Source: JBPOFY01 sp049889815 (GTDB lineage: Bacteria; Verrucomicrobiota; Verrucomicrobiia; Opitutales; Coraliomargaritaceae). Taken from it: a DNA stretch of 64,000 nt. The stretch spans positions 93,522 through 157,521 of the forward strand of contig JBMHCR010000024.1 of the NCBI GenBank assembly GCA_049889815.1, given 5' to 3'. The first letter of the stretch is position 1. Each line of letters begins with the position of its first letter. Positions 25,746 through 35,632 of this stretch are shown one piece after another. The position numbers were made by a program, and so were the translations under genes. The notes below the pieces were generated by a model. That model was not told where the DNA came from. It saw nothing but the letters and a program-made list of their open reading frames with translations, and made no database searches.

Positions 25746-26840
25746 ATGTCCGACAAAGCATTCACTTTCATCTGTGGAGATGATGACTATCTCGTTTCTG
25801 AAAAGGGGCGCCTGTGGTTTACTGAGCAGACGAGGGATATTGTCGACGATCTATCCAAGGAGAGCATTGATGGGCGCGCTGGTAATGTTGCCGAGGTGGA
25901 GGAGGCGCTTAATCGCTTCACCAGTGCGGTACAGACGCTCGATATGTTCGGCGGTCGGAAAGTAGTCTGGCTCAAAGACGTCAACTTCATGGCAAATAGC
26001 CAGACGGGTAATGCGCAAGGCACCCTCGATCTGCTGGAGGGCTTGAAAGATTTGCTGGGGGGCATCGATCCGGCACAGGTGGGTGTGCTCATTACTGCGC
26101 ATCCGATCTACAAAGTGCGCACCTTCTACAAATGGGTAAAGGCAAATGCTGATTTTACGCTGATTGAGGCAGGGAAGGACTCCGCTGCCGGTCTCGCAAC
26201 CATCATTCAGGAAGCATGCGAAAAGGCAGGCGTTTCGATCACCCGCGACGCCGTGCAGCTACTCATCGGCAAGGTCAATGGCAACACCCGCCTGATTGTC
26301 GAAGAGACGCGCAAGCTTGCGACCTTCGTTGGAGGCGATGGCGGCGCCATCACCGATCAGCTCGTTTCGGACCTAGTTCCCAATTTCGGCGATGCGGATT
26401 TCTTCGAGGCAGCTGATGCCTTCTACTCACTCAAGTTAGATTGGGCGCTCGAAGCCCTGAAGCGGCATTTCTTTACCAACAGTGAGTCACGCCCATTGCT
26501 TGGTAGCTTGCAAAAGCGCAACCGCTTGCTCATCCAGTTGCGTGTGCTGATGGATGCTGGAGCGATTCGACTCGGCGGGCGTGGCGTTGCCAAGTCCGAC
26601 CTCGAGGCTGCCGCGCGCACCTACGGCCATCATTTCGGTGATGCGCAAGACAAGAGCCTAAATGTTTTTATGCAGAACCCCTGGTATCTCGGGCGCCTTG
26701 CGCAGACCGCGGCCAAGGTGCCCCTCAAGAAGCTCGTTGATTTTCAGATCGCCTTCACTGAAGCCTTTGAAGCGATCATCGAGCGCCCCAACGAGCAGGA
26801 AGAAGTCTGCCGCGAGCTTGCGGTGAAATGTCTGAGTTAG
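25746..26840 (+). CDS. holA: DNA polymerase III subunit delta
   Basis: Clamp-loader subunit that opens the sliding clamp. 364 residues, usual length. It has the divergent AAA+ layout of HolA: an early FICGDDDYLVSEKG, LDMFGGRKVVWLKDVNFM, LLIGKVNGNTRLIVEETRKL (the delta-specific segment) and a helical collar with FDxxDAFYSLKLDWALEALK-like sequence near residue 220. No ATP-binding loop is expected in delta. A REP-like element begins 5 nt after the stop. Confidence 0.92.
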   Translation: MSDKAFTFICGDDDYLVSEKGRLWFTEQTRDIVDDLSKESIDGRAGNVAEVEEALNRFTSAVQTLDMFGGRKVVWLKDVNFMANSQTGNAQGTLDLLEGLKDLLGGIDPAQVGVLITAHPIYKVRTFYKWVKANADFTLIEAGKDSAAGLATIIQEACEKAGVSITRDAVQLLIGKVNGNTRLIVEETRKLATFVGGDGGAITDQLVSDLVPNFGDADFFEAADAFYSLKLDWALEALKRHFFTNSESRPLLGSLQKRNRLLIQLRVLMDAGAIRLGGRGVAKSDLEAAARTYGHHFGDAQDKSLNVFMQNPWYLGRLAQTAAKVPLKKLVDFQIAFTEAFEAIIERPNEQEEVCRELAVKCLS

Positions 26841-26845
26841 GTGAG

Positions 26846-26999
26846 GGTAGGGTCGTCTTGCGGTTCAACAGGCTCAACGCCCTGAGTTTATCAGATGGGC
26901 CGAGACGACCGTTCGTCTGTTGTGCCCATCAAACCTTCGAGCCCAATACCACGTATGAACCGAACCGCGCGACGGTCGCCTCGGCGATGCGACCCTACC
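26846..26999. repeat. REP-like palindromic element, family C
   Basis: Ends GGTAGGGTCG (26846-26855) and CGACCCTACC (26990-26999) are perfect inverted copies, extended by GCGGTTC and GAACCGC on the inner side. An inner hairpin joins TGGGC-c-GAGACG to CGTCT-gtt-GTGCCCA around 26896-26930. It begins 5 nt after the holA stop codon. Confidence 0.75.
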
Positions 27000-27037
27000 A
27001 AAAACCTCAGCCCGAACCATCGGCTTCAAACAGGCAC

Positions 27038-27063
27038 AAAAAAAGCCGCCCGAAGACGGCTTT
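27038..27063 (-). terminator. Rho-independent terminator of the PEP-CTERM gene
   Basis: Perfect 7-bp stem AAAGCCG/CGGCTTT (27042-27048 with 27057-27063), 8-nt loop, and seven T on the minus strand (27044-27038). It lies 21 bp beyond the stop of the minus-strand gene at 27085 and points in its direction. Confidence 0.85.
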
Positions 27064-27084
27064 GAAAAGGATTGTCAGGTCAGC

Positions 27085-27606
27085 TTAGCTGCGACGGCGA
27101 GCCATCACGAATCCAAGAGCAGCGAGACCTGCAAGAAGAGCGTAGGTGCTTGGCTCTGGAACGATCGTAAGATTATCTATCGTGATTGTCTCGTTGTTGG
27201 AACTGGCTGCTTGGCGTAAACCAAAGCGGTTAAGGCCACTCTCAGGGGTGCCTGCAGTTCCGGATATTACTGTGCCACCATCGACGCTGAGTCCAGCTGC
27301 TCCAACTGCGAAATCGTAGGTGAGTTCTACTGTGTAGCTTTCGCCAAACGTGAAGTCTACAGGGTAGATTGTTTCGGCAGTACTCGAAGTAGAGGAGATA
27401 CCAAACGTGTAGTCATTCTCAAGAGCATTTGCCTGCACGATGTCGAGGCGCGAGCGGAAGTTGAAGCTACCCTCCGACATGAAGTGTGCGAAGTACTCAA
27501 AGTCGCCACCCGAGATTGCCGTATCATCGTTGACAACAACATCAAACGTAGCGCTCAGAATTCCAGATGTTACCTCTGTGAAGTTGATCCCAGCGTCTTC
27601 CACCAC
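27085..27606 (-). pseudogene. PEP-CTERM protein lacking its signal peptide
   Basis: A beta-rich extracellular-type protein ending in a clean PEP-CTERM sorting signal: VPEPSTYALLAGLAALGFV followed by MARRRS. Such proteins need an N-terminal signal peptide to reach the exosortase, yet none is present. The only start is GTG at 27606 and the frame upstream stays open without ATG through sequence that codes on the other strand. The 5' end therefore seems lost, with the 3' end and terminator intact. It could still be expressed from the GTG as a cytoplasmic fragment, but export would fail. Confidence 0.7.
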
Positions 27607-27871
27607 AGAGGGTGATTTGCTGAGTTTTGAGCCGGTGAGCGGTGGAATTCGCGTGGTGCATCGTCAGTCCATTGCGCCGAGCTTGGTATGGCAATATTTC
27701 GGAACCCAAACACTCGATAACTTCGGCACCATGATGAGCGAGGGCACAGCCGTTGGGCAATATCAGATCGTTTCGAGAACCGATCAGGGACCCTACGATT
27801 TGGTGACCCTAGACGTGAACACGGGAAGTGCGGAGCAATACTTTTTCCGCATTGGGGTCAGCGAAGAGTAG
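27599..27871 (+). pseudogene. 3' fragment of an exported-type protein
   Basis: The plus-strand frame from about 27599 to the TAG at 27871 reads like a protein C-terminus: LLSFEPVSGGIRVVHRQ, YFGTQTLDNFGTMMSEGTAV, LVTLDVNTGSAEQYFFRIGV. The last part resembles the end of Verrucomicrobial extracellular proteins (RFFRLRV-type endings). No start codon, signal peptide or domain precedes it: upstream of 27600 the frame is antisense to the PEP-CTERM gene. Together the two genes look like a divergent pair whose 5' halves were deleted. Confidence 0.5.
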
Positions 27872-27967
27872 GGAGAGCTGCGAGGTGTAGCTAGCGGCGT
27901 TCGTCCCTGACCGCTACCTTTCGATAAATATCTGCTTGAGACCTAAAACCGCGACAAAGCGCCGTTG

Positions 27968-28516
27968 CTAAACCAGTCCTAGTACCATTTTGCCTTCTTC
28001 AGTGATCATGTCCTGATTCCATGGCGGATCCCAGACGATGTCCACTTCAGCTTCTGCAACACCGGGGACGGCTTCGAGGCGCATCTTGGCGTCTTCTGCG
28101 ATGACCGGGCCCATACCGCAACCAGGGGCAGTCAATGTCATCTGCATGTCGACTTTGTGACCACCCTCTGGGCGCTCAGCACACTCGAGTGAGTAGACCA
28201 ATCCAAGGTCGACGATGTTGACCGGGATTTCCGGGTCGAAGACCGTCTTGAGTGCTTCCCAAAGGGCTTCAGTAGCAACGGGGTCGTTGGCGCCGGCTGC
28301 ATCGGCATCCTTTGCAGCGGTGGCAACTTCTTCACCGAGCGCATCTGCATTGGCCCCGCTGATACGGAACATGCCGTTTTGCGTCATCACAGTGAAGTTG
28401 CCACCCAAGCGGTGCGTGATGGTCACGGCTTCGCCTTCGGGCAAAGTCATCGGAGTGCCTTGCGGGATGAGAGTGACCTCAACTTCGCGAGTGAGCGTGC
28501 GTAAATCGTCGGACAT
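27968..28516 (-). CDS. sufT: Fe-S cluster assembly protein SufT (DUF59/MIP18 family)
   Basis: Auxiliary factor for iron-sulfur cluster maturation. 182 residues. The N-terminal part (TREVEVTLIPQGTPMTLPEG, ITHRLGGNFTVM) is specific for SufT; the C-terminal DUF59 domain has DPEIPVNIVDLGLVY and the LTAPGCGMGPVIAED loop with the conserved Cys, then VWDPPWNQDMITEEG. It is the last gene of the minus-strand fur-sufC-sufB-sufD-sufT run, 124 bp after sufD, with a heptamer repeat directly upstream of its ATG. Confidence 0.92.
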   Translation of the reverse strand: MSDDLRTLTREVEVTLIPQGTPMTLPEGEAVTITHRLGGNFTVMTQNGMFRISGANADALGEEVATAAKDADAAGANDPVATEALWEALKTVFDPEIPVNIVDLGLVYSLECAERPEGGHKVDMQMTLTAPGCGMGPVIAEDAKMRLEAVPGVAEAEVDIVWDPPWNQDMITEEGKMVLGLV

Positions 28517-28523
28517 TATCTAT

Positions 28524-28558
28524 CAGTGATTAGTGGATAGTGATTAGTGGATAGAAAT
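28524..28558. repeat. Heptamer tandem repeat upstream of sufT
   Basis: Five 7-mers: CAGTGAT, TAGTGGA, TAGTGAT, TAGTGGA, TAGAAAT. The array starts 7 nt upstream of the sufT ATG (minus strand) and alternates, giving a 14-bp period as well. Confidence 0.8.
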
Positions 28559-28640
28559 CAGATCGAACTCTGAATTAGGTTTTTGTGTATTCTTTTTCGT
28601 AATCCTAGTCGAGCTTAAGCTTTTCGACAACGACAGCGAT

Positions 28641-29939
28641 TTAGCTAATCTTTGCTTCAAACTTATTCCGAATGAGTAGGCGGAGATTTTCCGCGAGTTC
28701 CTCGTTTTCGACTTTCTCGATCACTTCTTCGAAGAAACCAAACACCATCAACTGCATCGCGACGCGCTTGGAGATGCCGCGAGCCATCATGTAGAACAGT
28801 TCGTCGGGATCGACGTTGCCGGTCGTTGCACCGTGCGAGCACTTGACATCGTTGGCCAGGATCTCGAGACCAGGAAGTGCATTGGCTTCGGCGGTTGGAT
28901 CGAGCAGCAAATTGCGGTTGGTTTGATACGCATCGGTTTGCTGCGCGCCTTCGGCGACTTTAATCAAGCCAGAAAAGATGGTGCGCGCTTTATCGAGAAG
29001 CGCGTTTTTGTAGAGCAGATCGGAAACCGCGTTTCCGGCATTGTGTGTCTGAAAGGTGCGCTGGTCGAACTCTTGAGTTTCTTCGGCAACGGTGAGCGAA
29101 TACATCTTTACGTCTGCGCCAGGGCCTTCGATACGGGTCTGGTTCTCGAAACGTGCGCGTTTCGCGCCGATGTTGACCGCAACGTTCTTTACCTGAGCAT
29201 CGCGCTCGGCGACTGTGGTGTCGAGTTGGAAGGAAACAGTCTTCTCGTTCCAGTCTTGCACGATCTTGCGGAAGATGTTGGCGCCCGCACCTGCGTGTAT
29301 GTTTGAAACGGATACGTTCAGCGCTTCGTTTTCTTCTGTCTCGGAGAAAAAGATGTCAACAACTGCAGCCTTTGCATTGTCTTCAGCAATCACAAGTGTG
29401 TGCGGGAAAACGGCAGCCTTCTCGCCACTGGTCCAGTAGTAGTTGACGAACGGTTGCTCGACTTCGACACCCTTCGGCACGAAGAGCACGGAGCCAGCTT
29501 TCACCGAGGCGGCATGCAGACCAAAGAACTTTTCAGAGCCCAATTCTGTGGACTCTTTGAGGAAGTATTTCTTCATCAGTTCAGGGTGCTTCTCAATCGC
29601 TTGCGCGATGGGTAGGTAGATAACGCCCCTGGCGGCAAGGGCTTCGTTAATGCCTTCGAAGGCTGCGGGCGCATCATCGACGTAGACGCTCAGGCCTTCA
29701 CGATCAGTGACCAGATTCGAGCGGGCGGCGAGTTGCGCGAGTATTTTCTCGGATGGTGCTTCGGCGGCGTCAAAGCCGTCGATACTCAGGCGGCCGACGG
29801 ATGCGAAGCGCCATAGCTCATCGCGTACCGATGGCATTGGCAGGCTCTTAAATTGCTCAAGCCCTGCATTACGACGATGGGTCAGCCATTGTGGCTCATT
29901 CGAAATGGAGGTTGTTGGTGTTTCCAAAGTTATGTTCAT
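28641..29939 (-). CDS. sufD: Fe-S cluster assembly protein SufD
   Basis: Partner of SufB in the SufBC2D scaffold that builds iron-sulfur clusters. 432 residues from ATG 29939 (MNITLETPTTSIS). The longer frame to 29978 would overlap sufB and translate repeat sequence. SufBD-fold landmarks: GVIYLPIAQAIEKHPELM, VPKGVEVEQPFVNYYW, NQTRIEGPGADVKMYSL and the conserved C-terminal KCSHGATTGNVDPDELFYM with the scaffold His. A heptamer repeat fills the 31-bp gap after sufB. Confidence 0.95.
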   Translation of the reverse strand: MNITLETPTTSISNEPQWLTHRRNAGLEQFKSLPMPSVRDELWRFASVGRLSIDGFDAAEAPSEKILAQLAARSNLVTDREGLSVYVDDAPAAFEGINEALAARGVIYLPIAQAIEKHPELMKKYFLKESTELGSEKFFGLHAASVKAGSVLFVPKGVEVEQPFVNYYWTSGEKAAVFPHTLVIAEDNAKAAVVDIFFSETEENEALNVSVSNIHAGAGANIFRKIVQDWNEKTVSFQLDTTVAERDAQVKNVAVNIGAKRARFENQTRIEGPGADVKMYSLTVAEETQEFDQRTFQTHNAGNAVSDLLYKNALLDKARTIFSGLIKVAEGAQQTDAYQTNRNLLLDPTAEANALPGLEILANDVKCSHGATTGNVDPDELFYMMARGISKRVAMQLMVFGFFEEVIEKVENEELAENLRLLIRNKFEAKIS

Positions 29940-29941
29940 TC

Positions 29942-29969
29942 GATGTTCAAAGTTCGACGTTCGTTTGGC
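29942..29969. repeat. Heptamer repeat between sufB and sufD
   Basis: Four 7-mers, GATGTTC, AAAGTTC, GACGTTC, GTTTGGC, fill the intergenic gap between the sufB stop (29971) and the sufD ATG (29939). Confidence 0.65.
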
Positions 29970-29970
29970 T

Positions 29971-31389
<1,419 letters not shown>

Positions 31390-31397
31390 GGCTTATC

Positions 31398-31432
31398 AGA
31401 GTAAAAGTGAATGTGAGAGTGAGGGTGTGGGA
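31398..31432. repeat. Degenerate heptamer-like repeat between sufC and sufB
   Basis: Purine-rich 7-mers AGAGTAA, AAGTGAA, TGTGAGA, GTGAGGG, TGTGGGA fill the 45-bp gap between the sufC stop and the sufB start. They are less regular than the other suf junction repeats. Confidence 0.45.
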
Positions 31433-31434
31433 CC

Positions 31435-32199
31435 TTAAGCAGACGCGCCGACGAACTGCTCCTGAACCCAGTCGTAACCCTTGGATTCAAGTTCCTTAGC
31501 AAGTTCGGCGTCGCCGCTATGGACGATCTTGCCGTCGAACATGACATGGACAACGTCCGGCACGATGTAGTCGAGCAGGCGCTGGTAGTGCGTGATCACA
31601 AGGAAGCCCCGATCGTCACCACGCATGTGGTTCACACCTTCGGAAACGATACGAAGCGCATCGATGTCGAGGCCGGAATCGGTTTCATCCATGATGCAAT
31701 ACTTTGGCTCGAGCATGGACATTTGCAGGATTTCGCAGCGCTTCTTTTCACCGCCGGAGAAGCCCTCGTTAAGCGAGCGCGCCGTGAACTTACGATCCAT
31801 CTTGAGTGCATCCATTTTTGCGTAGAGCTCTTTGTAGTATTCGACGGCGTTGATTTCTCCGCCCTCTGGAAGGCGTGCTTGGCGAGCAGCGCGGATGAAG
31901 TTGGCAATGGATACACCCGGAATTTCAAGTGGGTATTGGAATGCTAGGAATAGACCCGCCTTGGCGATTTCGTCTGGCTCTTCGCCGAGGATGTTTTCGC
32001 CGTCGAGGAGCACTTCGCCGCTTTCGACTGTGTAGTCTTCGTGACCAGCGATCACTTTTGCGAGGGTGCTTTTACCAGTGCCGTTTGGACCCATGAGTGC
32101 GTGGACTTCGCCCTTCGGGATGGTTAGACTAAAGTCTTTAAGGATGGCTTGACCATCGATGGAAACGTTCAGGTTTTTGATTTCGAGTGTATTCATCAT
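31435..32199 (-). CDS. sufC: Fe-S cluster assembly ATPase SufC
   Basis: ABC-type ATPase that drives the SufBCD scaffold; soluble, not a transporter. 254 residues with Walker A GPNGTGKST, signature LNEGFSGGEKKRCEIL and Walker B YCIMDETDSGLDIDAL, plus the SufC-typical LFLAFQYPLEIPGVS. ATG 32199 or 32196 (MNTLEIKNLNVS) are both possible; the first touches the heptamer repeat directly. Confidence 0.97.
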   Translation of the reverse strand: MMNTLEIKNLNVSIDGQAILKDFSLTIPKGEVHALMGPNGTGKSTLAKVIAGHEDYTVESGEVLLDGENILGEEPDEIAKAGLFLAFQYPLEIPGVSIANFIRAARQARLPEGGEINAVEYYKELYAKMDALKMDRKFTARSLNEGFSGGEKKRCEILQMSMLEPKYCIMDETDSGLDIDALRIVSEGVNHMRGDDRGFLVITHYQRLLDYIVPDVVHVMFDGKIVHSGDAELAKELESKGYDWVQEQFVGASA

Positions 32200-32300
32200 G
32201 ATGCGTGATACGTGATGCGTGATGGTGATCCGGTTTAGTTTCGAGTTTAAGTGATTGAGTATCGTGTTAGTGTTACAGGATTCCAGTGTTTCAGCATTTT
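32200..32300. repeat. Two short-repeat tracts between fur and sufC
   Basis: 32200-32226 consists of GATGCGT, GATACGT, GATGCGT, GATGGT. It ends at the base next to the sufC ATG. 32268-32300 is a run near 8 bp of the form TNCAGNNT (TTAGTGT, TACAGGAT, TCCAGTGT, TTCAGCAT). Together they take up nearly all of the fur-sufC gap. Confidence 0.65.
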
Positions 32301-32302
32301 AG

Positions 32303-32734
32303 TTAACCGTGGCAGCAATTGCATTTGCCGTCGAATGCGATGTCGATGTGGCTCGCGCTGAAACCCTCGGGCAGCGTGTCCATCAGGGGGGCGAGGACTT
32401 CTTCGGAAAGTTCGATATCGACGATTTCGCCACTTTCGCGGCAATAGAAGTGTGCGTGCTTCGTGAGGTTGGGGCAGTAGCGGGTCGGCTCGCGCTCAAA
32501 GTTGACCTGGCGAATCAAACTTGTTTCGACCAGCGTTTCGAGGCAGTTGTAAACGGTTGCGAGGGAAATTGTAGGCATATCTGTTTTCGCTCGGGCATAG
32601 ACTTCTTCTGCGGTTGGGTGGTCGCGCTTATCGAGAAGAACGGAAAAAATGTGCTCGCGCTGCTTAGTAGACCGCTGACCGCTTAGCTCAAGCGCTTGAT
32701 CGAGCTTGGCTTTGTATTCGGGTGCTAAGTTCAT
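32303..32734 (-). CDS. Fur/PerR-family metalloregulator
   Basis: DNA-binding repressor of the Fur superfamily, 143 residues. The winged-helix part is typical (QRSTKQREHIFSVLLDKRDH, PTAEEVYARAKTDM, TISLATVYNCLETLVETSLI); metal ligands include His in RDHP and HAHFYC, with DIE later. The C-terminus has CNCCH. First gene of the suf run, with Fur-type boxes just upstream, so it probably controls itself and the suf genes in response to iron or peroxide. Sequence does not clearly separate Fur from PerR. Confidence 0.92.
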   Translation of the reverse strand: MNLAPEYKAKLDQALELSGQRSTKQREHIFSVLLDKRDHPTAEEVYARAKTDMPTISLATVYNCLETLVETSLIRQVNFEREPTRYCPNLTKHAHFYCRESGEIVDIELSEEVLAPLMDTLPEGFSASHIDIAFDGKCNCCHG

Positions 32735-32750
32735 TGGTATTGAAAAGAAG

Positions 32751-32847
32751 TTTTTAGAATAATTCTAATTATTGGTAATAATGAGACCAAGTTGCAACAA
32801 AGCCAAGTTTTGGGCGACTTCAAGTATAATTAGAATTATTCTAAAAA
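32751..32847. promoter_or_regulatory. Twin Fur/PerR-type operator as perfect inverted repeat
   Basis: Two 22-bp arms, 32751-32772 and 32826-32847, are exact reverse complements separated by 53 bp. Each arm holds a 13-bp palindrome of 6-1-6 form, TAGAATAATTCTA (centre 32761) and TAGAATTATTCTA (centre 32837), close to known Fur/PerR boxes. The left arm lies 17 bp upstream of the fur-family ATG. Centres are 76 bp apart, about seven helical turns, which would allow two repressor dimers on one face or a loop. A role in control of the gene on the plus side (rny, 33081) is possible. Confidence 0.85.
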
Positions 32848-33080
32848 TTGGAGGATCCACCTAACACAAGCTGGTCAGTTGTCGGTGAACTTATGCCGTT
32901 GTTTAAATTTAGACCTTCTGGAAATTCGTATTAAGTTTGTGGAACTTTCTCTTGATATTCAGATGAATACAGCTATCAATCACCCGCCTGCATTCGTTGA
33001 CCCCGCTAATACAGGTTGCAGAAGCCTCCAGCGAAAAACACATTCCTGTCCCGAGGTACTCTCCGCGAACAGATTATACG

Positions 33081-34574
33081 ATGAATTTGGATCACATACT
33101 GGGGTTCGTTCTTGGTGCGCTCATTAGCACCGGGATCGCGCTGTTTGTGCTGAGGAGTCGCTTGCGGCGCACCAAGGAAGCTCAAAAGCAGCAACTGGAC
33201 GTCGAAGCGCGTGAACTCCGTCTGGCCATCCGCGAGGAGAAGGCTGAACAAGAGCTGGAGATGAAGCGTTCGCAAGCGGAACTTGATTCTGCCAAGCGCG
33301 AACATTCACGCAACCAAGAGATCATTGCGGTTGGTGAGCAGCAGCTGGACGTAAGATCAAAAGAGCTGGATCGCCGCCAAAAAATTTTGGAAGACGCTGA
33401 GCACGAAGCTGCGAAGATCCATCGCTTGTATCGAATGAAGATCCACCATATTACGCAGATGGATGAAGCGGGTGCAAAGGAGATTTTGATGCGCGATGCC
33501 GAAAAAGAATGCGCTCAAGAGATTCAAGCGCTTCGACGCGCCAAACTTGGTCGTTCCGAATCTGAAATCGCTGATGAGGCGAAGCGTATCTTGCTTGCTG
33601 CGATGCAGCGTATCACGAGCCAGCCTATGAATGATGCGACTGCCACGGTGGTTACTTTGCCCAGCGAGGAAATGAAGGGGCGTATCATTGGTCGCGAGGG
33701 ACGTAACATCCGCACTTTTGAACATGCTACTGGCACAACACTCATGATCGACGAGACCCCAGACTCGGTTTTGATCTCTTGCTTCGATCCAATTCGACGT
33801 GAAATTGCGCGGATTGCCTTGGACGCTTTGTTGCGTGATGGGCGCATCCATCCATCCAGTATCGAAGAGGAAGTGATCAAGGCAGAGGAAGAGATGCACG
33901 TGAATGTCATCGAGCTTGGCGAAAACGCTCTCCGCAAGTTACGCCTGAATTCAGTTCATCCCGAGGTCGTTTCCCTGCTTGGTAAGCTCCATTACCGACT
34001 CTCGAACAACCAAAATACGCTGGCGCACTCCGTCGAGGTGGCAAATCTCTGTGCTTTGATCGCTTCTGAAATTGGCCTAGATCCGGTCATCGCCAAGCGT
34101 GCAGGGCTCTTTCACGACATTGGCAAAGCGGTCGATGAGGAATATTCGGGCAGTCACGCTATCGTCGGGGCAGATATTATCAAGCAGCACGGTGAAGACC
34201 CGCGGGTGGTCAACGCGGCCGCCGCTCACCATAAAGAAGTCCCTGCTGAGAGTGCTTACGCCGGGCTTGTGATGGTTGCAGATGCGCTTTCCGCCGCGCG
34301 TCCTGGCGCTCGTGCCTCTTCTATCGATGGCTTTATTTCTCGAGTGAGAAGCATTGAAGAAATCGCTCAGGGGCAGCAAGGTGTCATGGATGCTTACGCA
34401 ATTCAGGCAGGCCGCGAAGTGCGGGTGATTGTGGAACCACAAAAGGTAGATGATGACCAAGCACGTGATATTGCTCGTAAAATTCGCTCTCGTATCGAAG
34501 AAGAGTTGAATTACCCGGGCTCGATCGAAATAACTGTCATTCGAGAGCAACGATTCAGCGAAACTGCCGTATGA
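33081..34574 (+). CDS. rny: Ribonuclease Y
   Basis: Membrane-anchored endoribonuclease that starts mRNA decay. 497 residues from ATG 33081 (MNLDHILGF): one N-terminal membrane helix (FVLGALISTGIALFVL), a long coiled coil (about 30-170), a KH RNA-binding domain (MKGRIIGREGRNIRTFE) and an HD domain (GLFHDIGKAVDEEYSGSHAI). An ATG at 32997 is in frame but upstream of the hydrophobic anchor and unlikely. The gap 32848-33080 shows no gene. Confidence 0.95.
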   Translation: MNLDHILGFVLGALISTGIALFVLRSRLRRTKEAQKQQLDVEARELRLAIREEKAEQELEMKRSQAELDSAKREHSRNQEIIAVGEQQLDVRSKELDRRQKILEDAEHEAAKIHRLYRMKIHHITQMDEAGAKEILMRDAEKECAQEIQALRRAKLGRSESEIADEAKRILLAAMQRITSQPMNDATATVVTLPSEEMKGRIIGREGRNIRTFEHATGTTLMIDETPDSVLISCFDPIRREIARIALDALLRDGRIHPSSIEEEVIKAEEEMHVNVIELGENALRKLRLNSVHPEVVSLLGKLHYRLSNNQNTLAHSVEVANLCALIASEIGLDPVIAKRAGLFHDIGKAVDEEYSGSHAIVGADIIKQHGEDPRVVNAAAAHHKEVPAESAYAGLVMVADALSAARPGARASSIDGFISRVRSIEEIAQGQQGVMDAYAIQAGREVRVIVEPQKVDDDQARDIARKIRSRIEEELNYPGSIEITVIREQRFSETAV

Positions 34575-35632
34575 TTTTACCCCGTCCGATACAATTGCTA
34601 GCTCTTTTGATCGGCGAGGTGGTTTGTCTGTCTGCGTCACCCAAAGTTGTTTCCCTAGAATCGGGGGAGCGAGTGGTTGGCGATTTACTGGATAAGTCAA
34701 CGGATGGGGTGCTCTACCTTCAGTCTCGAATTCTTGGTGAGATCGCAATTCCACGTGAACGGGTAGTGAAGCTCGAAGACCAGATTGCGGTTGCCGAGGT
34801 GGTGAAACCGGCAAAGTTGGTGGTTGGAGAAAACGCTCCAACACCTGGATCGCCGAAAGATGCCGCACCTGAGAAGCAAATTGCGTATATTGGGGAGACC
34901 GTCGACTCCAGAGACGAGCCTCGCGTCATCGATAGCTTGTGGCAAATCAAGGCGCCCGATTACTGGAAAGGTAATGTTCGGTTAGGTTTGAACATCAGCC
35001 AAGGGAATCGTCGGTGGACGGAGAGTTTCGTCCGTGGGAATCTTGAAATCGATCCTAAGAATGCCCCAAATTTTTATCGTCTCAATGGTTCTTACACATA
35101 CCGCGAAACCGAGAGAAGCGGTGGAACGTCTGTTAAATCTACCGACAAATACGATGCAGCATTTGTGTATCGCCGAACGTTCCACGAAAATTGGTTTGTG
35201 CAGAATGCTGTCGGTTACCGCGTGGATCAAATTAAGGGGATTGACCGTGAATTACAGGAGGCTGTTGGTATCGGGTATCGGTATAAACCGAACAATCAAT
35301 TTGATTTTGTCCTTGGTGGTGGTGGCGGAGTTGAAAACTTCGAAGCTGACTTTGAAGATTCACGAGATGGTCTGAATCCAGTCATGAATGTATTTCAAGA
35401 AGCGAAGTGGAGGCCATTGAACCGTACCTCATTGACTCAGAAATTTCACTATTACTGGAATCCTAAAGACGTGGGGCAGTTTAATTACATGTTGACCGCG
35501 GCGATACGATTCCGAGTTACAGACCTGATTGGATTAGAGTTCTCTTACAAGCAAGACTTCGATAATGACACTGGTACGGGTGATGCCCGCGACGATAGAC
35601 AGTGGCGCAACGCGGTCATCGTCTATTTCTAG
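34571..35632 (+). CDS. DUF481-family outer-membrane protein
   Basis: 353 residues with an N-terminal signal-like segment (PIQLLALLIGEVVCLSASP). A short SH3-like start (VVSLESGERVVGDLLDKSTD) is followed by a DUF481 beta-barrel (WKGNVRLGLNISQGNRRWTE, YRRTFHENWFVQNAVGYRVD, VLGGGGGVENFEADFEDSRD) ending in Tyr-Phe as outer-membrane barrels do. Function of the family is unknown. The ATG overlaps the rny stop by 4 bp, so the two are co-translated; it also overlaps the end of the convergent peptidase gene by 4 bp. Confidence 0.85.
   Translation: MILPRPIQLLALLIGEVVCLSASPKVVSLESGERVVGDLLDKSTDGVLYLQSRILGEIAIPRERVVKLEDQIAVAEVVKPAKLVVGENAPTPGSPKDAAPEKQIAYIGETVDSRDEPRVIDSLWQIKAPDYWKGNVRLGLNISQGNRRWTESFVRGNLEIDPKNAPNFYRLNGSYTYRETERSGGTSVKSTDKYDAAFVYRRTFHENWFVQNAVGYRVDQIKGIDRELQEAVGIGYRYKPNNQFDFVLGGGGGVENFEADFEDSRDGLNPVMNVFQEAKWRPLNRTSLTQKFHYYWNPKDVGQFNYMLTAAIRFRVTDLIGLEFSYKQDFDNDTGTGDARDDRQWRNAVIVYF

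Noticed and set aside
32848..32934. Short TTG-initiated frame directly after the right Fur-type box
   Set aside because: Only about 28 codons, no ribosome site and no recognisable sequence.
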